DNA of 5,148 nucleotides from Verrucomicrobia bacterium 12-59-8 (GTDB lineage Bacteria > Verrucomicrobiota > Verrucomicrobiae > Verrucomicrobiales > Verrucomicrobiaceae). A program made the position numbers and the translations under genes. The first letter of the stretch is position 1. The number at the start of each line of letters is the position of its first letter. The notes under the pieces were generated by a model that was not told the origin of the DNA, did no database searches, and saw nothing but the letters and a program-made list of their open reading frames with translations. Location of the stretch: NCBI GenBank assembly GCA_002279765.1, contig NCCR01000305.1, positions 1 to 5,148 on the forward strand, given 5' to 3'. Shown here one piece after another: positions 1-5,148 of this stretch.

Positions 1-3000
1 ATGAGCTGACCGGCATTACCCGCAACCAGCAGCTCTTTGACTATCTCATGACGCTTACGAGCAAGCCTATTCCCGGCTTTGGTGCTGCAAACGCCTCCTT
101 CCTGACCAAATACGGCGACAACCGGCAGCAGATCTTGGTCGAAATCTTCGACTACATCCGCTGCACCAATCTCTATGATGACAATCTCTCCGAGCGCAAT
201 GCTGGTGCCAATCCATCGATCCCCGTCGGTCTGCCGGATGCACGGGCGATGTCGGCCAGCGAACGCGTAGCCACCTCGGGAACCTTCACGCCCCTGCGCG
301 ATGCGACCGGGGGCAGCTTACCTGGGCATGGCCAGGTTATGCCCACGGTGATGCAGAAGGGGGGGGGCCAGGTGTACCGTGGCATGGGCCGCTTCTTCAC
401 CATCAGCGAAGTGGGCCTGCACTTCATCACCTGCGCCGAGGGCACCGCCCAGGCCGGCGGCATGGCTGCAAAAAAAATCCAGCCCGAAAGTGCCCCAAAA
501 TACAATGCACCAGCATGGATTGGCACTGGGCTCGCCACAGACCCCAAGCCGAGCTGGGGCCAATCCCCCTTCTGGTATTCCAACTTCCCGCCGCTTTCCG
601 ACACCAACCAGACTCCCAAGAACGGCTTCTACAAAACCAGGTATCCCACCAGCCATCAGCTTAGCGGCATCGACGGGGACAAGGACAACTATCCCGGTTA
701 CTACCCGATGAACTGGAACCATGCCCTGGACCTGGACACGCCGCTGGAGCCTGGTGTGAAACGCGTGCAGGCCACCTTCCTGCTGGAGTGGTTCAGCCCC
801 TCCGTAGGATGGACGCCCCTCAATCCGGACATCTGCATTGAGGTGGACGCCAGCGGGCTGAGCTACAGCGACAAGGACGGTAACACCAAGCCAATGTTTC
901 CTCAAAGCACTGCGGACCCCATCCGCCCCTTCCAGCACATGAGCTCTGGCTGGGGGATGTACATGCGTGGTGGCACGAGTTCATACCGCGCTTTCCTGCA
1001 GGGGCGCAAGCTGCCCGGTGTGCAGGCGGGGGTGAACGGGCGCAGCTCGGGCAGCATGCAACCTGACACCAGCTACACCTCCTACACAAGTAAGGGGGGG
1101 GTGTTGAAAAACTGCAACCAGTACAATCTAGTCAGTGATTACCTCGACGTGCAGGCTGGTGCTGCCAGCACAATCTCTTTCAATGGTGGCAACGTGATCG
1201 TGAAAATCCTCACCAACGACCCTTCACCCACAGTGCTGCAGACCTTCAACTTCAACTTTCCTAAGGCCAATTTTCCCGCGCCCTTGCTGGCGACGAATAG
1301 CCAGCCCACGAAAACAGGGTTTAATGCCGATGGTACTGTATGGGTGAAGCATGCGGTGGCGGCCCCTTATTGGTGGGCATTTCATGCCGACGGTGTCTTG
1401 GGGCGTGACAAGTTTGGTAATCTGGTCAAAGCCCCGAACGACAATGCCGAAGAAATCATTGGCGGCAGGTTTCGCTACACTGGCAATGAGATTGGCAATT
1501 ATGGCGATAAACCCAACACTGGAGATTACTTCCGCGGCAATCTGGTGATTCCTGACGACACACTGCAGTCTCTAGTACTGAGCCACGGTGACCCACGGCT
1601 GACCATGGGCCAGTCTGAGGTGCCATCCACCGAGTTCGAGCAGCACCGATACTATGGCACTCAACGCCTGGCTCATAACATTGTCCTGGGGGGCTGGAGT
1701 ACGGGACCCGGCCTTGATCGTGGTGAAGAGAAGCAGGGCTGGCGTTTGGTCAAAGGCGCGAATTACCACCCTAGCTTCCTCCCCGATCATCCTTACACGA
1801 AAGACACCGGAGCGGGATTGCAGAAGTATGGCGACTTTGACCGCGGCATCGCCAATCAGTCCGACGGTGCCTACATTAACAAGCCGGATGAGGGCAACAC
1901 CTACAGTGTGAACTCCACTACCGACAGCCAGCAACTGGTGCCCTACTTCAGCCGACCTGATATTCCCTGGCACGGGGGCACGACGTACTTTTCGCCCAAC
2001 CGTCAGGTGGCTTCCCCTGGCATGTTTGGGTCATTGCCGACCGGTGTACAGAACTCTGGCAGCTCAGGCGGCCTGCGCCGTGAGCCTTGGCGCACACTGA
2101 TGTTCCGCCCACAGACCTGGAGCCAGCCTATGGGGCAGCGTACAGGACAGAAAAATCATATAGGTGCCCCGAAGATGCTCAAAGGTTATGGCAAGAACGG
2201 CCGCAACCTTTATGGGGTCGATCCTCCCGACTATCTTTTCATGGACTTTTTCTGGATGCCCATGGTCCAGCCATATGTCATCAGCCAGCCGGGTTCCACG
2301 GCAGGGAAGATCAATCTCAACTATCAGATGGCACCCTTCCGCCACATTCGCCGTGCCACCGGACTGGCGGCGGTGATGAAAAGCGAAATCCTCACCGCCG
2401 TGCCAACCACAGATGCCTACGACTATCTGAGGCAGCCCTCCCCTGCGCCTGCAAATCAGTCCCTAACATGGTTCTGGAAAGACGACTCCAGTGCTTCCGG
2501 AAAAAAATACTGGCACCGCGAGATCGACACTGAAGCGACTTTGAAGTTGTTCGACGAGCGCTTCAGTTCCGGTTTTGCCTTCATCTCTCCCGCGCAGATC
2601 TGCGAGATGTATCTCCTGCCAAAACCGGTCAACAGCTCAGACACGCTCGTGCCGACCAGCTGGCCGACGACCATCAGCGATCTGCTCGATCCCAGCAGCA
2701 GCAGCAGCATCCTGACATTCTGGGAAAACCACCTCCTTACCGCCGACAACCTCAAGGAGCGCCCTTATACCAACATGTATCCGCGTCTCACCACGCGCTC
2801 CAACACCTACCAGATCCACATGCGCATTCAGACCATCAAGAAAGCGCGCTCTTCGGATCCCTCGAAATTTGTCACCGGCGTGGACACCATCAGCTCCGAG
2901 TACCGCGGCTCGGCGATGATAGAACGCTATCTCGACTTCAATGATCCGGCTTTGGATGCGAGCAAAAGCCTGGACTACGCCACTGGCGATACGCTCTCCA

Positions 3001-3062
3001 AGCCGTCGATGGAGGACCTCCACCGCTTCCGCGTCCTCGCACAAAAAACATTCGATCCTTAA
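1..3062 (+). CDS. Verru_Chthon cassette protein A, 5'-partial
   Basis: This is the C-terminal 1019 residues of a very large protein of unknown function. The reading frame has no stop back to the left edge (first full codon at 3). The ATG at 48 lies inside family-like sequence (ELTGITRNQQLFDYLMTLTS, then PIPGFG), so it is probably internal and the true start lies upstream. Blocks I recognise from family A are: EIFDYIR and TNLYDD (about 144-182); SHGDPRL (about 1581-1601); GDFDRG to NKPDEG (1830-1895); NRQVASPGMFGSLPTGV (1998-2048); PWRTLMFRP (2085-2111); DYLFMDFFWMP through GKINLNYQMAPF (2229-2339); YPRLTTRSNT (2778-2807); and YRGSAMIERYLD (2901-2936). The visible part has no evident membrane segment and is rich in Trp, Tyr, Gly and Pro, which suits an extracytoplasmic beta-rich domain. 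From memory, family members start with a pilin-like or GspK-like hydrophobic segment, which would lie outside the window. It ends with TAA, 18 bp before B and in the same frame. The family call is firm; the function is unknown. Confidence 0.92.
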   Translation, partial: ELTGITRNQQLFDYLMTLTSKPIPGFGAANASFLTKYGDNRQQILVEIFDYIRCTNLYDDNLSERNAGANPSIPVGLPDARAMSASERVATSGTFTPLRDATGGSLPGHGQVMPTVMQKGGGQVYRGMGRFFTISEVGLHFITCAEGTAQAGGMAAKKIQPESAPKYNAPAWIGTGLATDPKPSWGQSPFWYSNFPPLSDTNQTPKNGFYKTRYPTSHQLSGIDGDKDNYPGYYPMNWNHALDLDTPLEPGVKRVQATFLLEWFSPSVGWTPLNPDICIEVDASGLSYSDKDGNTKPMFPQSTADPIRPFQHMSSGWGMYMRGGTSSYRAFLQGRKLPGVQAGVNGRSSGSMQPDTSYTSYTSKGGVLKNCNQYNLVSDYLDVQAGAASTISFNGGNVIVKILTNDPSPTVLQTFNFNFPKANFPAPLLATNSQPTKTGFNADGTVWVKHAVAAPYWWAFHADGVLGRDKFGNLVKAPNDNAEEIIGGRFRYTGNEIGNYGDKPNTGDYFRGNLVIPDDTLQSLVLSHGDPRLTMGQSEVPSTEFEQHRYYGTQRLAHNIVLGGWSTGPGLDRGEEKQGWRLVKGANYHPSFLPDHPYTKDTGAGLQKYGDFDRGIANQSDGAYINKPDEGNTYSVNSTTDSQQLVPYFSRPDIPWHGGTTYFSPNRQVASPGMFGSLPTGVQNSGSSGGLRREPWRTLMFRPQTWSQPMGQRTGQKNHIGAPKMLKGYGKNGRNLYGVDPPDYLFMDFFWMPMVQPYVISQPGSTAGKINLNYQMAPFRHIRRATGLAAVMKSEILTAVPTTDAYDYLRQPSPAPANQSLTWFWKDDSSASGKKYWHREIDTEATLKLFDERFSSGFAFISPAQICEMYLLPKPVNSSDTLVPTSWPTTISDLLDPSSSSSILTFWENHLLTADNLKERPYTNMYPRLTTRSNTYQIHMRIQTIKKARSSDPSKFVTGVDTISSEYRGSAMIERYLDFNDPALDASKSLDYATGDTLSKPSMEDLHRFRVLAQKTFDP
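359..367 (+). repeat. G9 homopolymer within gene A
   Basis: Nine consecutive G bases encode part of K-G-G-G-Q in the intact frame of A. Loss of one G would lead to a stop at 709-711. Runs of this length are prone to replication slippage. Whether this happens here is unknown. Confidence 0.85.
1094..1101 (+). repeat. G8 homopolymer within gene A
   Basis: Eight consecutive G bases encode part of S-K-G-G-V, again in the intact frame. This is the second long G-run in the same gene and, like the first, directly follows an AAG lysine codon. Confidence 0.85.
2694..2708 (+). repeat. (AGC)5 trinucleotide repeat in gene A
   Basis: Five perfect AGC units encode five serines in DPSSSSSIL, probably a flexible surface loop near the C-terminal part of A. 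Unit changes would keep the frame and only alter loop length. Confidence 0.85.
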
Positions 3063-3080
3063 CCTCAGCCTTCCCAGCCC

Positions 3081-3623
3081 ATGAAAACCTTGGTTTCGCA
3101 TCAGCACTGTCGTCAGTGCGCCCGCCGCCAGTCAGCAGCCTTCTCGCTGGTGGAGGTGACCATTGCCGTCGCCATCGCTGCCCTGGGCTTCATCACCCTG
3201 CTGGGATTGCTGCCGCAGAGCTTGTCCATGGCCCGCAATTCTGCGGAGATGTCCGTCGGCTCCAAAATCATGCAGAAGCTCAGCGGCGAGATGCAGTCCA
3301 TGGCCTGGAGCCGGATCACATGGACGGGCTATGGGCCGCTGCGGTACTTCACCAATGAAGGCAGGGAGATGACCGTGACGGACACCAGCCCGCAAGATAT
3401 GGCCGCCTCGCTGACTTTCGTGGCCTCGGTCTATGTACCGCAAAATCCCTTGGACGTGATCCTTCCCACCGGCGGCGCAGGCGGCGCTGGCACGGCGGAG
3501 ACTTATCTGCGGCGGGTGAAAATCTGCGTCGCGACGTCGGGTGATTCTGCTTTTGATTTCAATACCGCCTCGCCTTTGCGCATCTCCTACACTTACGCCC
3601 TCATCGCCAAGACAGGGGACTGA
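3081..3623 (+). CDS. Verru_Chthon cassette protein B, prepilin-like (GspI-like)
   Basis: This is a 180-residue inner-membrane prepilin-like protein. A 20-residue basic leader is followed by the processing motif A20|FSLVEV with the conserved Glu at +5 (E25), then a hydrophobic helix (about residues 26-45) and a short polar ectodomain. The helix and the segment after it (LLPQSLSMARNSAE) resemble the minor pseudopilin GspI, as does the small size. Prepilin peptidase (PilD type) should remove the leader and methylate F21. Two oddities are Ala instead of the usual Gly before the cleavage site, and a CxxC with two nearby His in the leader (H7, H9, C10, C13). A Gly/Ala loop (GGAGGAG) lies at about residues 131-137. 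The start is the first ATG after the in-frame stop of A, and no Shine-Dalgarno is visible upstream. Its position between A and C supports cassette protein B. The role is probably as one subunit of a pseudopilus tip, which is an inference. Confidence 0.9.
   Translation: MKTLVSHQHCRQCARRQSAAFSLVEVTIAVAIAALGFITLLGLLPQSLSMARNSAEMSVGSKIMQKLSGEMQSMAWSRITWTGYGPLRYFTNEGREMTVTDTSPQDMAASLTFVASVYVPQNPLDVILPTGGAGGAGTAETYLRRVKICVATSGDSAFDFNTASPLRISYTYALIAKTGD
3138..3155 (+). other. Prepilin peptidase cleavage motif of B (AFSLVE)
   Basis: The codons read A20-F21-S-L-V-E25. Cleavage is expected between A20 and F21, and the Glu at +5 needed for assembly is present. The residue before the cut is Ala rather than the usual Gly, which some minor pilins and pseudopilins tolerate. 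The hydrophobic helix follows directly. Confidence 0.8.
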
Positions 3624-3658
3624 AGAGTCCCATGGCCGCAACAACCACATTCTGACTT

Positions 3659-4726
3659 ATGAAACACCAGTATGACAAACAACGGCAGCATGGCTTCACC
3701 CTGATCGAAGTGGCTCTCTCCATGGTGATCCTTTCGATCATCCTGCTCGTCTCGGTTCAGGTGCTGGACCAGACCCAGCGCGCGTGGAAGCGCGGCGTGG
3801 CACGCGTCGAGCAGTTTCGCGAGGCACGGATGGCATTTGACATCATCACGAACAATCTCAGGCAGGCCCTCTTAAACACCTACCAGGCGTATCAATACAA
3901 CACTGGAGACACGCCCACGATTCCGACCTCGCAGACGCAGTCTCCCACAAAGTACATCCGCCAGTCGGAGCTCCAGTTCGTCACCGGCCAGGCGCAGACA
4001 CTGCTTCCGGGAGCGCAAGCGTCGCAGATGGTGAGCCATGCCATGTTCTTTCAGGCGCGGCTCGGCCTGAGTGACCGTGTCGGCTACGAGGGGCTCAACC
4101 GGCTGCTGTGCGGCAGAGGTTATTTCATCATGTACAGTGACAATGCTGCTTTTCGTCCAAAGCATGTGACGGCCCAGAGCATGCGTTTCCGGCTCTGGGA
4201 GTACCGCCCGACTGCGGAGGAGAACACGGTGTATTCGGTCAAGCCGGGCAAGTGGTTCCTCAATGCGCCGGCCAACGTCATCACCACCACTGAAACCATC
4301 ACCACTCCGGCGGACACCAGGCCCATCGCGGAAAACATCATCGCCTTGATCATTTCGCCACAGGTCACCACCGATGATGCCGCCTTGAAAAAAACCACAC
4401 CTTGGTCGATCGCCCCGAAGTATGACTATGACTCCACCGCGCTAGCCAATGTAAGCGCCGACAATTCGCAGGGCACACAGCACATGCTGCCGCCACGGGT
4501 GGTGGTGACGCTCGTGGCTATTGATGAAGCCTCCGCCCGCAATCTGGCGCTGAAGTATCCCGACAAAATGCCGCAGTTGGTTCCTGCTGGCGCATTCACT
4601 CTGGCTGACAACAGGCAGAAGGACCTCAAGGCGCTGGCGGCGACCATGCAAGCCGAGCAGCTCAACTACCAGGTTTTTTCCACCACCATCAACATGCGCA
4701 ATTCAAAATGGGGCCTCCTAAGATGA
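3659..4726 (+). CDS. Verru_Chthon cassette protein C, prepilin-like (GspJ-like)
   Basis: This is a 355-residue prepilin-like inner-membrane protein. A 12-residue leader ends in Gly, then comes G12|FTLIEV with E17 at +5, a hydrophobic helix (about residues 18-34), and an amphipathic stretch (about 35-69, VLDQTQRAWKR to NNLRQAL). The stretch closely resembles the start of the minor pseudopilin GspJ, which typically has a 'L-E-x-D-L-R-Q' pattern at the matching place. The long ectodomain (about residues 70-355) carries blocks I recognise from cassette protein C: MFFQARLGLSDR, GLNRLLCGRGYF, MRFRLWEYRPTAEEN, AENIIALIISPQ, LPPRVVVTLVAIDEASA and a C-terminal NYQVFSTT. GspJ is usually near 200 residues, so this version is enlarged. 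The start follows B by 35 bp without a visible Shine-Dalgarno. An upstream in-frame ATG at 3632 is closed by a TGA at 3653-3655, so 3659 is the start. The stop overlaps the start of D. Likely processed by prepilin peptidase; the function is inferred only. Confidence 0.92.
   Translation: MKHQYDKQRQHGFTLIEVALSMVILSIILLVSVQVLDQTQRAWKRGVARVEQFREARMAFDIITNNLRQALLNTYQAYQYNTGDTPTIPTSQTQSPTKYIRQSELQFVTGQAQTLLPGAQASQMVSHAMFFQARLGLSDRVGYEGLNRLLCGRGYFIMYSDNAAFRPKHVTAQSMRFRLWEYRPTAEENTVYSVKPGKWFLNAPANVITTTETITTPADTRPIAENIIALIISPQVTTDDAALKKTTPWSIAPKYDYDSTALANVSADNSQGTQHMLPPRVVVTLVAIDEASARNLALKYPDKMPQLVPAGAFTLADNRQKDLKALAATMQAEQLNYQVFSTTINMRNSKWGLLR
3692..3709 (+). other. Prepilin peptidase cleavage motif of C (GFTLIE)
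   Basis: The codons read G12-F13-T-L-I-E17, a canonical type IV prepilin site with Gly at -1, Phe at +1 and Glu at +5, followed by a long hydrophobic helix. Confidence 0.9.
4723..4726 (+). promoter_or_regulatory. ATGA stop/start overlap of C and D
   Basis: The ATG of D (4723-4725) and the TGA of C (4724-4726) share bases. Such overlaps usually mean that ribosomes finishing the first gene reinitiate on the second, which would tie the amount of D to that of C. This agrees with the two proteins acting in one complex. Confidence 0.8.
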
Positions 4727-5148
4727 AAACAACTCCTTCCATCCATCATTCCTCCCCCTGCCTGCGCAGGGGCTCTCATCCTGCTCCAGCTGGCTTCAGC
4801 CTGGTGGAACTGCTCGTCGTGGTCGCTCTAGTGACCATGATTATAGCCGTGGCCGCGCCCTACACGTTGTCTGCCATTCAATCCGCCAACCTTACTTCTG
4901 CCGGTGACACCCTGATGCAAAAGCTTGCCCTGGCCCAGCAGCGGTCGTTGACAGAGAACCGTCCTGTCGGAGTGGAGTTCTACCACTATACGAAGGACGG
5001 CGTCAAAGGCTGCCATGCCATCCAGATGATATCCTACAATCCTGCGACCAATCAGGTCACGCAGCTGGAGCCTCCCGTTTACTGGAACAAACAGAGCGTG
5101 GTGATTGTGGAAGGCGCGCTCTCTCCCATGTTCAGCATCAATCAGACA
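4723..5148 (+). CDS. Verru_Chthon cassette protein D, prepilin-like (GspH-like), 3'-partial
   Basis: I translated this by hand: 142 codons from the ATG at 4723 with no stop before the window edge, so the C-terminus is missing. The long 24-residue leader (Ser/His/Pro/Arg-rich) ends in Gly, followed by G24|FSLVELL with E29 at +5 and a hydrophobic helix (about residues 30-45, ending in AAP). Next come a GspH/FimT-like amphipathic helix with DTLMQKLALAQQRSLTENRPV (in two pieces, about residues 62-82) and the first beta strands (VEFYHYTKDG, GCHAIQMI). The pattern of a small-residue helix, then LA-x-Q, then N-RPV is typical of GspH/FimT-type minor pilins and matches cassette protein D as I remember it. 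The start codon overlaps the TGA of C (ATGA), which points to translational coupling; a weak GGGG at 4710-4713 lies 9 nt upstream. The only other in-frame ATGs lie within or after the helix and would destroy the motif, so this start is well supported. Confidence 0.88.
   Translation, partial: MKTTPSIHHSSPCLRRGSHPAPAGFSLVELLVVVALVTMIIAVAAPYTLSAIQSANLTSAGDTLMQKLALAQQRSLTENRPVGVEFYHYTKDGVKGCHAIQMISYNPATNQVTQLEPPVYWNKQSVVIVEGALSPMFSINQT
4755..4772 (+). repeat. GC-rich hairpin in the leader coding region of D
   Basis: CCCCTG (4755-4760) and CAGGGG (4767-4772) form a perfect 6-bp stem around a 6-nt loop. An overlapping perfect 10-bp palindrome, CCTGCGCAGG, occupies 4761-4770, so two foldings compete. 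It lies about 30 nt after the start codon of D, within the leader. It is not followed by a T-run and sits inside a gene, so it is not a typical terminator. A chance origin in GC-rich coding DNA is quite possible. Confidence 0.4.
4792..4809 (+). other. Prepilin peptidase cleavage motif of D (GFSLVE)
   Basis: The codons read G24-F25-S-L-V-E29, a canonical site with Gly at -1 and Glu at +5. The leader before it is unusually long (24 residues) compared with 12 in C. Confidence 0.9.

Noticed and set aside
1..9. ATG at the first base of the window as a gene start
   Set aside because: In that frame the third codon is TGA, and the real gene uses the frame beginning at position 3.
48..50. ATG at 48 as the true start of A
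   Set aside because: The frame is open to the left edge, and the residues before this Met (TRNQQLFDYL) continue the family-like sequence, so the gene is truncated by the window rather than starting here.
318..938. Long minus-strand open frame (206 codons) opposite gene A
   Set aside because: It lies wholly opposite the well-supported A frame, its translation is Ala/Gly/Val/His-rich without recognisable domains, and its openness is explained by the GC-rich third positions of A.
2637..3107. Minus-strand open frame (156 codons) opposite the end of A
   Set aside because: It runs opposite the conserved C-terminal blocks of A and covers the start of B; no start signal or family resemblance was seen.
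3132..3650. Minus-strand open frame (172 codons) opposite gene B
   Set aside because: B has an unmistakable prepilin motif and fits the cassette order; the opposite frame has His/Arg/Gly-rich low-complexity translation typical of a shadow frame.
3632..3655. Seven-codon plus-strand mini-ORF between B and C
   Set aside because: It is very short, has no ribosome binding site, and any 35-bp gap of this GC content can hold such a frame by chance. It only matters because its stop excludes an upstream start for C.
4755..4772. The hairpin as a Rho-independent terminator between C and D
   Set aside because: The stem is only 6 bp, no T-run follows, and it lies inside the coding region of D, which is clearly translated as part of the same cassette.
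1..5148. Typical type IV pilus or type II secretion operon
   Set aside because: No ATPase, platform protein, secretin or prepilin peptidase is present in the window, and A and C carry cassette-specific conserved blocks, so this is a separate accessory set rather than the core machinery.

Overview
The window is an all plus-strand, tightly packed piece of one operon. It carries a four-gene set that I recognise as a Verru_Chthon cassette (proteins A, B, C, D in that order), a group named after Verrucomicrobium and Chthoniobacter and, as far as I recall, largely confined to the phylum Verrucomicrobiota, often in several paralogous copies per genome. The likely source is therefore a verrucomicrobial chromosome or metagenome contig. 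Two things fit this: hand-counted GC runs from about 52 to 65 percent along the window, and the B and C starts lack Shine-Dalgarno sequences. The genus cannot be fixed from this stretch.

Layout: (1) positions 1-3062, the large cassette protein A, open at the left edge and so missing its N-terminus (1019 residues visible); (2) 3081-3623, cassette protein B, a small prepilin-like protein, 18 bp after A; (3) 3659-4726, cassette protein C, a second prepilin-like protein, 35 bp after B; (4) 4723-5148, cassette protein D, a third prepilin-like protein whose ATG overlaps the stop of C (ATGA) and which runs off the right edge. No RNA gene, transposon, CRISPR array, promoter or terminator could be supported. 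No gap between genes exceeds 35 bp.

How the genes may work together: B, C and D each have a type IV prepilin cleavage/methylation motif followed by one hydrophobic helix. Their sequence styles match three different minor pseudopilins of type II secretion: B resembles GspI, C resembles GspJ and D resembles GspH. In T2SS the remaining tip subunit is the large GspK, and the large protein A is the natural candidate for that place. My inference is that the cassette encodes a dedicated pseudopilus-tip-like complex that carries or displays the aromatic-rich ectodomain of A outside the inner membrane, using pilus/T2SS machinery encoded elsewhere. The function of these cassettes is, to my knowledge, not established. 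Secondary observations are in-frame G9 and G8 runs inside A, a small GC-rich hairpin in the leader coding region of D, and uneven base composition along A.
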